Below, one piece after another: positions 11,356-23,200 of a stretch of 64,000 nucleotides of DNA. The notes under the pieces were generated by a model that worked only from the letters and a program-made list of their open reading frames with translations, was not told where the DNA came from and did no database searches. The translations under genes were made by a program, and so were the position numbers. Location: assembly GCA_030849465.1 (NCBI GenBank), contig JARVLF010000018.1, forward strand, positions 62,001 through 126,000, read 5' to 3'. Position 1 is the stretch's first letter; the number at the start of each line of letters is the position of its first letter. The DNA comes from Moesziomyces globuligerus (taxonomy: Eukaryota > Basidiomycota > Ustilaginomycetes > Ustilaginales > Ustilaginaceae).

Positions 11356-11924
11356 GCCGCAGAGCTCGAGTCGGTCAAGGACTGGATCGTGCCGGACTTG
11401 TGTGCGCGATTTGCTCTATCGACGAATCAGCTGATCAGGCGGAAGGGCCGATTGTGGTGATGTTGCTTGGACCGAGCAACGGTGCAGCAACGCTACAAGA
11501 TAGGGACGGAAGATGTGATTCAAGAGTGTGCATGGCCAAGGCGCGACATCATGTGAACTCGTGTGTGTGTGTGTGTGTTTCGGTCTGCGCTTCCAGGTCC
11601 GAGCGCGCTGCCTCGTGCCAAGCTGGCCAGCTGCTGGCGCCTTTGGCTGCTGCTCCTTGCGCTGCCAGAGGCGTCACCCGATACCCGATTTTGGGAGAGC
11701 ACGCGCGGACAGACCACGCGTTGCTGCCTTTCTTCTCGTCGAGGCTCACCAGAGCCGCACAAATTCGGAGCCGATCTGCCTACAATACTCTCTGCACGTC
11801 GGAACCTGCAGCTGCTGCTCCCTTTGCACCGACAGCATCGGATGTACCGCTCCATCATCTGCTACCATCACCACCAACACTCATCGCCTCTCACCTTGCA
11901 CTCAGCACGTGACGCATCAGAGGC
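11356..11924. promoter_or_regulatory. divergent promoter region of CHS5 and CFT2
   Basis: The 569-bp gap between two divergent start codons contains a perfect (GT)9 run at 11561-11578 and CT-rich stretches nearer CFT2. No other element was recognised. Confidence 0.45.
11561..11578. repeat. (GT)9 microsatellite
   Basis: A perfect GT dinucleotide run in the CHS5/CFT2 divergent promoter. Confidence 0.9.
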
Positions 11925-14900
11925 ATGATCACGTTCGTGCCGCTCTCGGTGCCGTACGCTGCGGCGGGCTCCGAGACCAGCGTGCGCACCAAGCTCGATC
12001 CCGAGTCGGCCACCGAGCCACAGCCGCACGAGGAGGAGCATCCGCGCGCACTCGCCTATCTGCTGCAGATGGACGACGTGCGCGTACTTATCGACTGCGG
12101 ATCACCCGAGGACTTCTTCTTTTCGGGCGTCTCCGAGCTCAACTTGCCAACGGATGCCTCCGACTCCACCAACGACAAGGCGGAATCGTCATCCATGGCG
12201 CAGCAGCGCGGCGCCGACTCAGCTTCGTTCGATCTCAACCAGCTCAAGGCCGCTCCTCTCGACACGCTGCTGCGAGAGCTCGCTCCCACCATCGACCTCG
12301 TGCTCCTCTCTCACTCTTCGCTGGACCACCTCGGACTCTATGCCTATGCCCACGCCAAACTCGGCCTCCGCTGCCTCGTGTATGCCACCATGCCCGTGCA
12401 GAGCATGGGGAAACTCACCGTCATCGAGGCCACTCAGACCTGGAGGAACGAGGTCGATATCGATGCCGAAGAGGCTGCCGCCAGCAAGGCGGGCTCGCTC
12501 CCGTCCAAGCGCCGCTGCCTAGTCACCTCTGCCGAGATTGAAGACGCCTTCGAGCACATCAAGACCGTGCGTTACATGCAGCCCACCCATCTCGAGGGGA
12601 AATGCGCCAGTCTCACCCTCACAGCATACAACGCCGGTCACTCGCTCGGTGGTGCCATCTGGAAGATTCGCAGCCCCACCTCCGGTACCGTCGTCGTCGC
12701 CCTCGACTGGAATCACAATCGCGAGCGCCATCTCGATGGCACTATCCTCCTTTCATCCTCTGCATCCGGCCCCGGTGCATCTTCATCTGGCAGCGGCGCC
12801 GACGCAGTGCGCCGACCCGACTTGCTTATTACCGAGATCGAGCGCGGTCTCGTCGTCAACACGCGACGCAAGGACCGCGATGCGGCGCTCATCGACCTCG
12901 TGCACAGGACCATCCAGTCGGGACATTCGGTCCTCTTTCCCATCGATGCCTCGGCAAGGCTACTCGAGCTCATGGTCCTTCTCGACCAGCACTGGGCCTA
13001 CGCCTATCCGCATGCCCGCTTCCCACTCTGCCTCGTCAGCCGCACGGGCAAGGAGGTCATCGAGCGCTCGCGCACCTACATGGAATGGATGACCCGCGAA
13101 TGGGCCACCAAAGCCAATGAGACCATCGAAGCCGACAAGGACCGCCAAAAGGGGCCCATTCGCGGCGCTGCACGAGGCGCTGGCCGCAACGCCGCGGCTT
13201 CCTCGCCGCTTGATTTCAAATACGTCCGCGTCTTCTCTTCGCTCCAGGCCATGGATGAGGCGGTCCCGCAAGACCAGGCAAAGGTCGTACTCGCCGTGCC
13301 GCTCTCCATGACGCACGGCCCTTCGCGACGCCTGCTGGCTCGATTCGCGCGCAATCCCGACGACGCCATCGTCCTCATCTCGCGCGGCGAGCCAGGCTCG
13401 CTCTGCCGTCAGCTCTGGGACGCCTGGAACCAGCACCAGCCCAAAGGGTTCGCGTGGACGCAGGGCAAGCTCGGCGAGGTCGTCTCCGCTACCGGCACCG
13501 TGCGCTACGAGCTGCAGAGCAAGGTGCCACTCGAGGGCGAGGAGCTGCGTGCGCATCTCGAGGCCGAGCAGGCAGAGCGCGACCGGCTCGCGCAGCAGAG
13601 GGCGCTGCTCGCTCGCTCCCGCCGCCGGCTCGAGGCCGACGAGGATGACTCTTCTGACTCGGACAGCGATTCGGACGGGGGCCAAGGCGAGGGAGAGGAC
13701 GTGTACGATGTCGCGCGCTCCGGCGCAGCCGAGTCCGGCGAGCCGGGTGGAGGACTCGTCCGCAAGCGACCGTACGGTGCCGCTTTTGCGGAAGGTGGCG
13801 GTGGCGGCGCGGGCGGTGCAGGCGCCGGGCAAGGAGCGGACACGAACCAACTCTCGTTCGACATCTATCTCAAGGGCAACGCGAGCCGCGCGACATCGTT
13901 CTTCGGCTCCAAGGCCGGGCAGGAGGGTCCGTTCGGGCTGGGCGTGCGCTACCGTCTGTTCCCTGCGATCGAGCGCAAGCGGCTGGTAGACGGCTTCGGC
14001 GAGGTGGTCGACGTAGCACGCTGGCTCTCGCGGCGGCGCGCGCTCGAGGCGGCTGAGTCGGCGGCGGCGGACCCGCTGTCAGCCTCGCCCGAGTCGGCTG
14101 CGCTTGCCGCCGAGGCGAATCGCAAGAAGCTGCTCGAGGACGAGGCGAGGGCGCAGGCGGCGGTGCCGTCCAAGTTCATCAGCGAGCACGTCGAGCTGGT
14201 GTTGGCGTGTCGGCTGACTTACGTCGAGATGAGCGGGCTCAACGACGGGCGGGCGCTCAAGACGCTCATTCCGCAGCTGCATCCGCGCCGGCTCATCATG
14301 GTCAACGGCGACGCGCCCACGCGCGACGACATGCGTGCGGTGCTGTCAGCGATCAAGACGCTGACGCACGACGTGCACACGCCCGGCTGGATGCAGCACG
14401 TGCAGATCGGCGAGGTGACCAACGCCTACACCCTCACGCTCGGCGAGGGCCTTTTGGCGCAGCTCGAGATGAGCCGATTCGAGGAGTTCGAGGTGGCGCA
14501 CGTGCGCGCGCTCGTCAAGTCGGCCGGCGACGCCGTGGCGGGCGTGCCTGTGCTCGAGACCGAGGCTGGTCTCGCTGAGGAGGCGGACGAGGCGGGCGAG
14601 CAGGCTCAGACGCGCGTGCTGCACGAGCTGGCCGACAACCACGTCCTCCGCGCGCTCGCGCCTGCCGCCGAGGCGGATGCAGATGGTGAAGCCGCTAGCG
14701 GGGCAGCGGCGTTGGTGGAGCAGCTAGTGCAGCGCGGGATCCACGCGGCGCAGCTCGCCCCCGCTACGGTCGCGACCAGCGGAGCGGCCACGGCCAAGTT
14801 GCCGGGGACGCTGTTCATCGGCGATCTCAAGCTCTCGACGCTCAAGTCGGCCTTGGCCGCCGCGCCCTTCCGCGTGCCGGCCGAGTTTGCAGGCGAGGGT

Positions 14901-15101
14901 ATGCTCGTGTGTGCTCCTGCCTCGTCGACGGCTCCTGATGCGGTCACGGTGCAGAAGCATGCCAAGGGCAAGATCGTCATCGAGGGCAACGTGACGCGCA
15001 ACTTTAGGACCGTTCGCAACGCCGTCTATGCGCTCCATGCCAGCGTCGCCTCGACCGCGCCAGTCGAGGTGGCAGCGGACGACCAAACGCGCGAGGGGTA
15101 G
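11925..15101 (+). CDS. CFT2: CPSF100/Cft2 subunit of the cleavage and polyadenylation factor
   Basis: An intronless 1058-residue protein with the metallo-beta-lactamase and beta-CASP fold of CPSF2. Visible blocks are the opening MITFVPLSV, LLQMDDVRVLIDCG, the motif-2 position LLSHSSLDHLG (about residues 128-137), LTAYNAGHSLGGAIWKI, HNRERHLDGT and LITEIERG, a beta-CASP region with VLFPIDASARLLEL, and a C-terminal part with the segment GKIVIEGNVTRNFRTVRNAVYAL. The active-site motif reads H-S-S-L-D-H in place of H-x-H-x-D-H, as expected for this family, which is held to be a non-catalytic partner of the CPSF73 nuclease. An acidic Ser/Asp/Glu run near residues 568-590 and a Gly-rich linker interrupt the beta-CASP region. 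Confidence 0.95.
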   Translation: MITFVPLSVPYAAAGSETSVRTKLDPESATEPQPHEEEHPRALAYLLQMDDVRVLIDCGSPEDFFFSGVSELNLPTDASDSTNDKAESSSMAQQRGADSASFDLNQLKAAPLDTLLRELAPTIDLVLLSHSSLDHLGLYAYAHAKLGLRCLVYATMPVQSMGKLTVIEATQTWRNEVDIDAEEAAASKAGSLPSKRRCLVTSAEIEDAFEHIKTVRYMQPTHLEGKCASLTLTAYNAGHSLGGAIWKIRSPTSGTVVVALDWNHNRERHLDGTILLSSSASGPGASSSGSGADAVRRPDLLITEIERGLVVNTRRKDRDAALIDLVHRTIQSGHSVLFPIDASARLLELMVLLDQHWAYAYPHARFPLCLVSRTGKEVIERSRTYMEWMTREWATKANETIEADKDRQKGPIRGAARGAGRNAAASSPLDFKYVRVFSSLQAMDEAVPQDQAKVVLAVPLSMTHGPSRRLLARFARNPDDAIVLISRGEPGSLCRQLWDAWNQHQPKGFAWTQGKLGEVVSATGTVRYELQSKVPLEGEELRAHLEAEQAERDRLAQQRALLARSRRRLEADEDDSSDSDSDSDGGQGEGEDVYDVARSGAAESGEPGGGLVRKRPYGAAFAEGGGGGAGGAGAGQGADTNQLSFDIYLKGNASRATSFFGSKAGQEGPFGLGVRYRLFPAIERKRLVDGFGEVVDVARWLSRRRALEAAESAAADPLSASPESAALAAEANRKKLLEDEARAQAAVPSKFISEHVELVLACRLTYVEMSGLNDGRALKTLIPQLHPRRLIMVNGDAPTRDDMRAVLSAIKTLTHDVHTPGWMQHVQIGEVTNAYTLTLGEGLLAQLEMSRFEEFEVAHVRALVKSAGDAVAGVPVLETEAGLAEEADEAGEQAQTRVLHELADNHVLRALAPAAEADADGEAASGAAALVEQLVQRGIHAAQLAPATVATSGAATAKLPGTLFIGDLKLSTLKSALAAAPFRVPAEFAGEGMLVCAPASSTAPDAVTVQKHAKGKIVIEGNVTRNFRTVRNAVYALHASVASTAPVEVAADDQTREG

Positions 15102-15855
15102 TAAACGTACTCTGCCATACAATCGTATTGCCTGTTCCTGTGTTGATGCCGCTACAGCCTTCTCTGAAGTTTGAGAGTGTGGAGTAGGATGTTGATGGCG
15201 CCAGCTGATGACGGACAAGCTGGCGAGGATTCGGTGCGGTACTGCTGTGCAGTTGTGAATCGGACGGGGTGGAAGATGGCTCAGAGCTGCACCTGGGCCT
15301 TTGTCCTCCTGCGCAAGCGAGGCCCAGATCCGCGACCACGTTTCCGTGATTGGCATTCCAATTGTTCAAGCTCACTTGATCAAGAGAAGCGCAGTGTTCC
15401 AAACCGTCCATCTTCGCGCAACGGGCAACGAAGTCGTCGTTGCAAACGGATGAGGGCAAGGTGCGGATCGTCGGTGCGGCTGTATCCCTGCGGAACGTGT
15501 GATTCGGATTCGGCTTTCCGCCGGCTAGAGCCGTCCGTGTGCCGCCCGGCCGAAAATGCAACGGTGGGGACCTAGAAACACGCCCCACCGCGTTTCATCT
15601 GCAGGAGCGCCGCACGAGCCAAGGCGGCGTCGATCTCGTCCTCTCCATCCACCTTTGTTGCCCCACTCCCTTATCGTCCTCATCTTGGCTCGCGCCCGAC
15701 ACTTTCTTCACCGCACCCAAAGCCAGGTTGAGGAGACACATACAAACGATTCCAAGCGACCCAAGATCCCTCGCTCCACACTCCACCTGCTTCCGCCTTG
15801 CAGTTAGGAGATCGCGCGATTCGCTCTGGGTTGATCGAAAGCGGCTGCAAGCCTG
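15102..15855. other. intergenic, no gene seen
   Basis: This stretch holds the 3' region of CFT2 and upstream sequence of the doubtful small membrane ORF. The frames here are short and unlike any known protein. Confidence 0.4.
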
Positions 15856-16119
15856 ATGCGGTTTGACGCTACGTCTGCGCTGCTAGTCCAGAGGAGCTCG
15901 TTGGTGCTTCTCGTCGTCTTTTCGCTCGCTGCGCTCTACCTGCGCTCGTGGCAGCTCGCTGGATTCGGCCTGTTGACGGTGGGCTTTGTGCCGCTCTCGG
16001 TATGGGCGCAGCAAGCTTTTGGCTGGTGGCTCTGGTTTGTGCTGCTTGGTGTCTTGGGTCAGCAGCAGCACTCTGCCCTGAATGCCCCGGATGGCAGAAG
16101 TCCCAGTACGTCGTACTGA
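15856..16119 (+). CDS. possible small membrane protein
   Basis: An 87-residue frame starts MRFDATSALLVQRSSLVLL and has two strongly hydrophobic segments (about residues 15-30 and 34-68, Trp- and Leu-rich), so it could be a small integral membrane protein. An overlapping frame just downstream (to about 16268) codes for a further hydrophobic Ala/Val-rich segment. An intron of about 64 nt, with a weak GTGCTG donor near 16039 and an acceptor near 16102, would join the two into a longer membrane protein. I did not recognise a family, and the exon model is a guess. Confidence 0.3.
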   Translation: MRFDATSALLVQRSSLVLLVVFSLAALYLRSWQLAGFGLLTVGFVPLSVWAQQAFGWWLWFVLLGVLGQQQHSALNAPDGRSPSTSY

Positions 16120-16783
16120 GCTCGGACGGCAGCTGCAGGAACGTCTGCCAGCCTCCCTGGCTAGCCGCAAAGGACGCCGTGGTCCTAGCAGCTACGGTCG
16201 CAGCGGGCACCGTCGCCGCCGTAAAGTTCGTCACTGACCGCGCTCCCAACAGACCCCGCAGGCAGTGAAGGCCTCCTGCATCAAGCCGGAGCGCAGCATG
16301 CAAGATTCGAGCCAACGCCTCCCTTGATGGCCGCACCTCGAACCTTAAGCTGCCCTACCGCCCTGGCGCGCCCGATCCGGCTTCAAGCATCGCACATACG
16401 GGTTGTGGCGGACGACGGCCTTCAAACACTCCCATCGCTCCTATGCCAGCAACCGCCTCTCAAGATCGAAGAATGTCTACGATCTACCGCGCACCCAACT
16501 GAGACCATCAATGAAACCATGATCGTTCGATCCAGCTCGATCGCATGCAAACTGTGGGAACGGGAAACTCGATCGCATGCAAACTGTGGGAACGGGAAAC
16601 CGATGCGCATTTTTATTAAACGAAGCCGGCATGGTACGTTCGTACGGAGGATAGCGTGGATGAAGGGGCGTAGGGTGGGGTAGGAATCGACTGAGGAAGC
16701 CGACTCGCTCCGCACGAGTACGGATCATATGGAAGCGTGAGACGAGTCAAAAGTCCATCTCGAGCCGAGCCAGGCGAGCATGG
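16120..16783. other. intergenic, with 3' region of the aquaporin gene
   Basis: Apart from a possible continuation of the small membrane ORF up to about 16268, I see no coding sequence. A perfect 32-bp tandem duplication lies in the centre. Confidence 0.4.
16536..16599. repeat. perfect 32-bp tandem duplication
   Basis: Two identical 32-bp units occupy 16536-16567 and 16568-16599, each starting CTCGATCGCATGC and ending in GGGAACGGGAAA. They lie about 185 bp beyond the aquaporin stop codon, possibly in its 3' untranslated region or terminator area. Confidence 0.9.
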
Positions 16784-18367
16784 TTAGGCGACCGTGTTGT
16801 GGACCTCGGAGGGGGCGAGGTTGATGGCGGCGGCCTTTTCCTGGTCCTCTCTGGACTTCTTGATCATGCCAGCCGCGGTGAGGCCGGCGCCGTTGTGGGT
16901 GCCGTTGGAGACGACGGTGCCCTCGTTCTCTGCGGGCTGTGCGGTCTGCTGGACAAAGGCGAACTCGGAGGCAGCCATGGTCTCGAGCACACCAATGACG
17001 TTGCCGTAGGCATCCTTGAAGACCTGCTTGCTCTCGTCGGCATCCTGGCCGATGTTGGCCGACTCGTACTGGAAGTACTTGAGACCCTGGTAGAAGGCCG
17101 CCGTCACAATGGCCGCCGAGTAGGGCGCGATCCAGTAGATCCAGTGGTACGACTCGAACTTGGCCAGGATCACATCGGGACCCAGGGTACGCGCGGGGTT
17201 GAGCGAGCCACCAGTGTAGTTGGTACCCAGGAGCTCGGCGATGAAGAGGGCAAGACCAATGCCGACGGGCGCGAGGAAAGTACCGCGGTGCTTCTCGGCG
17301 GCCAACAGGAAGATGGCGAGGATGAGCTGCGCGGTGAGGAAGAACTCGAGCCAGAAGCCCTGGGCGATGGTGGTTCCGTTTGCAAGCGTCGTCCTGGCGT
17401 TGAGCGTACCGGGAAGGATACCGTCAGCGAGCGCCGAGGCGGCAATGGCACCGGCAATCTGAGCGATGGTCAGGTGGATCAGCTGGAACCAGCCGAGCGT
17501 ACCGGTCAGGAAGAGCGCCAGGGTCACAGCAGGGTTGAAGAGACCGCCCGAGACACGGTAGAAGGTCCAGGCGTTGACGGCGAGCGAGAAACCGAAACCG
17601 AGCGACGAGAAGAGCAGCGCCGATGTATCGGGCGGAGCGTTCTGCGAAAGCGAGGTGGCTTCGCCGTTGTTCTGGCTCGAGGCACGCGCGTTGGTGGCCT
17701 CGGTGGCGATACCAAAGGCGAAGAAAAGGAAGAGGACGGTGCCGACAAACTCGGAGACAAAGGCGATGAGGTTGTTCTTGATCTCGAGTCTGCGTCGGAG
17801 CGCGGCACGGTAGTGGTGACGGTGCTTGTGCTCCTTTTCGTCGACCTTCATGAAGGCAGGCAGCTGCTCCTCGATCATGATGCTCTCGCGTCGCTCGAGA
17901 AGCATGGGCTGCTCGGTGGCCTGACCATCGTTGGGGCCGGAGCCGAGCGAGAAGATCGAAGGCTGAGCGACCATCTGGCGCGGGTTGCCCTCGCCAGTCG
18001 TGACGGGTGCGCCGGTCGGGGCGGTGGCAAGGCCACCGTGTTGTTGTTCGCCAGAGGGCTCGTGAGATGTGCCGTTGCCAACAGCGGTGCCCGAAGACGA
18101 GCGCGCCTGTGTATGGTGCTTCTGCATCTCGGCCTCAGCGGCGGTGTTGTAGACACCAGTGCCAGCAGCCGGAAGCTCTGGGTTGGCTATTCAAATTGAA
18201 ACGAAAGAAGCAGCATCAGTACGAGGATTCCGATTTCGGCACAGAAGAGACTGAACGGAAAAGCTGACTGCAGCTGCTTGTAGCAGAAGAGACAATAGGA
18301 GGAGATACATACTCAGGTTGGTGGTTGGCGAGATCTGCTTGCCGTCCGAGGTAGTGATGGTCGTCAT
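16784..18367 (-). CDS. aquaporin (MIP family) with long N-terminal extension
   Basis: This is a membrane channel for water or small neutral solutes. There are two exons on the minus strand: 18313-18367, then 16784-18186. The intron has a GTATGT donor and a TAG acceptor. The product is 485 residues. The first exon encodes MTTITTSDGKQISPTTNL. A hydrophilic N-terminal region of about 155 residues precedes six hydrophobic segments. Both pore motifs are intact: F-N-P-A-V near residue 235 and L-N-P-A-R near residue 347, the latter within GTNYTGGSLNPARTLGP. The aspartate that marks many glycerol facilitators after the second motif (NPARD) is absent, so a water-type channel is more likely. The C-terminal tail of about 110 residues is hydrophilic. 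Intron position and frame are supported by codon continuity. Confidence 0.93.
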
Positions 18368-20255
18368 CGTGGCTGGATAAGCGTGACTTCACGACTTTCA
18401 AAGAAAGGAACGTCGAACGACGAGGAGTAAGATTGGGGGGTAGTAGTCGGGATGGTGTCCGTGAAGCTCGATCAAGAATACGATATTCTGGATTGAGCGT
18501 CGATGGGACGGGGGTATGTATATGGTGAAAGTCAAGAAGATGGAATGTGGCGCACTTTCCTTAAGAGAGAAGGAGGATCTGGGGGCGTACGGTCGGGTGA
18601 CAGGCTTAGAGAGCGTCGAGCGATCATCGTGCCCTATTCGGGCGGCGCTGCTTCTGCTGGCCTTTAGGACCTTGGCATCGGCTGTGGGCTGGGAAAGTGG
18701 GCCATTCCAGAGATAGAAAGAGCGGCGTCGAGCCGAGGCGGAGCGGAGTAGCGGACAAATTCGTCTTTGCCCGTCTGTGTCGGAGGCGGATCTGGGGGGG
18801 CGTCTGTGCGAAGGCGATGCGGGCATGTGCATTAGCCGACGTTTGGGCAAATGCAGCCATCCAGCTTAGCCGCTGCAGTCTCGAGGAGCTGCGAGATGCG
18901 GCGTCGAAGTGCAGACGCCGGACATTTGCTTTGACAGACAACCAAACCATGTCCAACAGCGGACAGAAAAAAATGATACCAAAAAAAAACCCCCTCCACG
19001 GCAAAGGGCGGTCCAACGCGCAAGAATGCCAAGGCTTGAGCGTGGCGTTTCCGGCCCGTCTTGGGAAAAGAAAAAAAAAAATCGAGCGTGAGAGGACGAG
19101 ATTACCTCACTCGGAGGCCAGGGTGAAACTTGACAGCTCCCCAACTCCGCTTGAGCCTACTGGCAAGACGGCCGCGCTCGCCTTGCGGACCGGTTGATAT
19201 CGTCATTTGCAGGCGGAAGTTTAATGGAAACCCAGCGCGGTTTCTCGCCCTCTGAGCGGCGGTTGGCGTCATGCGCTTGCTGTACGATCGAGACCGCCGG
19301 GGAGGCCGTGTTGACTCGGAGATCGTTTGCGCGTCGTGCGCTCGCCGTCGACGTTGGCGATGGCCCTTTTCCGCGGTCGCTCCGGATGGGCGTTGAACGA
19401 TCACGACGAACCCGTGGGTCATACCTCTGTATCGCCCTTGCGACGCCCGCCTCGGGCTCGTGATGGCAATTGCCATATTCAGCCTCCCGTCCGCTCGTGC
19501 CATGCATGTCGCGCACAAGCGAGACATTGCAGCCAGGCGCCGAAAATCGTTCGCGGCGCTTCACATTGAATGCGTGCATTTTTCCATTCATAGAAACCCG
19601 CCCTCTCGCAAGCGCGATCAGCTTTGGGTTCCCACTCCATACCGCCCTTACAGCGGACTGCGATTTGCAGACCTCGGCCCCTTCATCCTGTCCGCCAAAT
19701 AGCACCCCTTGCATCTCATGCCATCGATCTACAGCCGCGCTTGAAGCAGGTCGTTTACATCCCCATCGGTCTTCGAAGCCAGAGCCCGTCAGATCGCCGT
19801 ACACTGAGAAAGAATCGACCATAGAGCCGGGAGTCGCCGAGCCTCCAAGCCCGGCTTGCGCATCGTGTCGATGAAAACGGGCTTGGCTTTTGCCAGCCGA
19901 TTCGATGCGGCTGCGGTAGACCGTCGTCGCCAAAGGACGGAACGGTCGTAGCGCGCGCTACGACGTCACTCTGCGCCGGCCATCGCGGTCAGTCGGGGAT
20001 TTTCTCACCCTCTCGCCCCATCGGACTTGCTGCGCGGAGAAGCCGCCTCCAAAAATAGCACGCGAAAAAAAAATCCACTCACACGCCGCATCGATCCGCC
20101 ATCCACCCACCCATCGGCATTCACACCCCCGCCCACACCCAAAGCCCGATCCGAACCAACAAAGATCGCCCGATCTCACGATTCACACACACGCCTCTTG
20201 CTTCGGAACCTTTGCATTGCCATCCCGGATTGTCGAAAGAAGCCTTGGGTGGGTC
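18368..20255. other. 1.9 kb intergenic region between aquaporin and KEX2
   Basis: This holds the aquaporin promoter and the 3' side of KEX2. It contains several A-rich tracts (about 18966-18990, 19066-19080, 20065-20075). A 258-residue minus-strand frame at 19157-19933 has no family resemblance and looks like chance. No gene is supported. Confidence 0.5.
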
Positions 20256-23200
20256 TTACTTGTTGTCGGTGAAACCGGCGATGAGATCGCGCCCTTCCTC
20301 GGCAGCATCCTGCCAGCTGCCATCTGCGGCCGAACCCGAGCCCGAACCCGAGCCGGAGCCAGACGGCGATCCGGTGCGCGACGCCCGGAGCTCCTCCTCG
20401 TCCTCGTCGCCCAGATCCACAATCGTTTCCTTGGCGCCCTTGCCGTCCGGACCCTGCTCTGCCAGCGTGGCATCCGCCTCATCCTCCTCGTCCCCAGCAT
20501 CGTGCAGCGCAAAGCGGCGATCCCCATCCACATCGTCGTCCACCTCGTCGCGGTACGGCTCATCGCCACCGCCAGCCCTCCGTCCGAGCAGACCCGTTCC
20601 TTCGCGCGGTGCCAGCTGCTCCTCGTCCTCAGAGCCCTCGGCAAACGCATCGTACAGTTCCTTGGTCCTGCGCGACTTCTCGCCGCGCGCACCGCGGCCG
20701 CCGCGGTCGTCGTCGAGCTCGCCCATGGCCACCTCCTCGTCGCCCGCCAGCGATTCGTAGCCGGGCCCACCCGCCCCCGCACCGCCCGCGCCGCGCCCGA
20801 GCTTTCGCTTGCGCATCACAAAGAACGCCGCGAGACTGCCCGCAAAGATGACCACCAGCCCACCCGCCACGACGACCCACGTGCTGTTCTTCTTGAGCCC
20901 CGAAATGTAGCCCGTGTCCGCCTCGGGCTGCACGCCGATCGGCACGCTGCCATTGTGGTTGGTAAAGTCGATGTGCGATTCGCCCTCGGCCTTGCCGTGG
21001 TCCTGTGGTAGATGGTCCGTCGGCTTCTTGAGCTGCGCCGTCGACGTCGCCGACGGCGGCAGCTTGATCACCGTCGTGCCTGGCGCCGCCGCCAGCGTCT
21101 CGTGGAACTCGACCGAGTCCTCGGGGAAGTTCCACGGCACCGCCTTGGACGCATCGATCGATGCGCCCCACAGCGACATGCTCCAGGCGTACAGGTTGCC
21201 CACCTTGTTCGGATGCGCCGGATCAAACACGCGCAGCTTCCACTCGCCCACCGGCGACTCGTCCCAGTGCTTGAGCGTCATGAACGACCAGCCGGGGAAG
21301 CCCGTCATCGCATCGTCGTAGCGGCGCGACCGCGCCAGCGCCGACTTGGTGCCGTGCGGCGAGATGAGCTCCACGTTGACGTCGCCGCGGCGCTGGTGCG
21401 TGATCCACACGCGCACCGTCACGTGCTCCAGCGCCGCCAGGTTCGCACCGCGCAGATGCTCTTCGGTGACGGTAAACGTCGACTCGGTGCCCGCCTCGGT
21501 GATCAGCGTCTCGGTCGCGGGCAGCGTGATGTTGGGCGACTCGTACCACGCCTGCGGATTGACAAGCTTGTGGCGCTTGGTCTCCTCGACGAACTGGTAC
21601 GCATCGATGAGGCCGTAGCCGTACTTGTGGTTAAAGTGCCGACCGGCCTGCGTCTGCTGCCAATCCGGATCTTCGGGGTTGAACTTGACCGCGCTGCGCA
21701 CGGCGATGTGCTGGACGTCGCGCCACGTGAGCTCGGGGCGGATGCTGAGGCCGAGCGCCACCACACCGGCAGCAAGCGGCGCCGCCGCACTCGTGCCGCC
21801 GTGCGAGGCGGTGCAGCGGTTGACGCCGTTCCAGGCGACATCGGTGGTGTGGATGTGGTCGCCGCTGCCAGAGCTCCAGCTGGTAGCGATGATAGCCGAG
21901 CACATCTCCGAGTACCACGGATGCTGGCCCTCGCGGTCGACGGCAGCGATGGTCATCGAGTAAATCGAGTTGGTGTAGCCGTCAAAGTTGCACTGGTCGT
22001 CCGAGGCGCCGCCGTTGCCGCCAGCAAAGACAAAGATGCTGCCCTTGCCGTCGCGGCCGTTCTGGACGCCGTTGAGCATCGCCTTGGCGATGAGGCCCTT
22101 GGGCGCGTCCATGCTGCGGCCGTCATCGGGGGGGCCCCAACTGCAGCTGTAGATGTCGTTCTCCTGGTACGCGTAGTTGAGCGAGGCCGCCTCGTCCACG
22201 TCCGAGATGGGGCCGGAGAGGATGCGGACACCCGAGACCTTGGCCTTGTGCGCGACGCCGACGCCGCAGACGTCGTTCTTGACCGCGGCGATCTCGCCGG
22301 CACAGCGCGTGCCGTGCTGGTCGTCGCTCTCGCGCGGCTGGGGCAGGTCGGTGTGCGAGTTAAAGTCGTAGCTGCCCGGTGCGTAGAAGTTGTCCTTGAG
22401 ATCGGGGCTGTGCATGTCGAGGCCGTCGTCGATCAGACAGACGGTGACGCCTTCGCCGAGGATTTGCTGGTCCCAGACGCCGGTGACGTTGAGGTCGTTG
22501 CCGAGTTTGCGGTTGTTGGCGAGGTGCCACTGGTCAGTGAAGATGGGGTCCTTGATGTCAAAGTGCGCCATCATCTCGGCCGTCTTGGCGGTAGGGATGA
22601 CGGGTGGACGCGGTTCGGGCGACCTCACATGAAACGGCCAGGCGTCGGGCGCGGGGACCGGGTCGCGGAGCTCTGGATAGAGGTGGGGCATCTCGGAGGG
22701 GTCGTAGATGACGTTGCGCTTGTGCCTGCGTCGGACTTCCTGGCGCTCGACCGCCTTTATGGACAGCGCAGCAACGTGGTGGCGCTTGGAGAGATTGTGC
22801 TTGGTGCTGAAGCCGGGCTCACGAGCTGATCGGCGAATGTCGGACCAGCGTCGGAGGACGTGGTCTTGGTGCTCCGGCACGTCTGCTCTGGCTGCAAGGT
22901 GCGATGCCGAGGATGAGGAGGGACTGGAACCATCTCGCTTCTCGAGCTCTGGAAGCGGCTTTTCGGAGCGGAGGAGCCAGTGGTGCGGGAGTTCACCTGC
23001 GCGCTCGACGAATTCGGCGCCGAGGGCGTGTGCGACGTCGCGTGGGTCGACGCTGTCGCCTGCGCGGGCATGGAGCTCGACGACGTAGTAGTGATGGGTG
23101 TCGTAAGACCTTTTGGAGGGGAGGGGGACGGTGCGTTTCTGGTGCGACCAGGGGTGGCTAGCCGAGCGCTTGTGGTGCTGCTGAGGTATCGACGCCAGCG

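Noticed and set aside
16799..18199. 466-codon frame opposite the aquaporin gene
   Set aside because: It is antisense to both pore motifs of a clear aquaporin and reads as Gly/Glu/Arg-rich sequence typical of shadows.
19157..19933. 258-residue minus-strand frame between aquaporin and KEX2
   Set aside because: It has no signal peptide, domain or splice support, and its composition is like intergenic shadows.
21012..22829. 605-codon open frame opposite KEX2
   Set aside because: It is a shadow of the kexin coding strand, with repetitive Val/Arg/Asp composition and no family resemblance.
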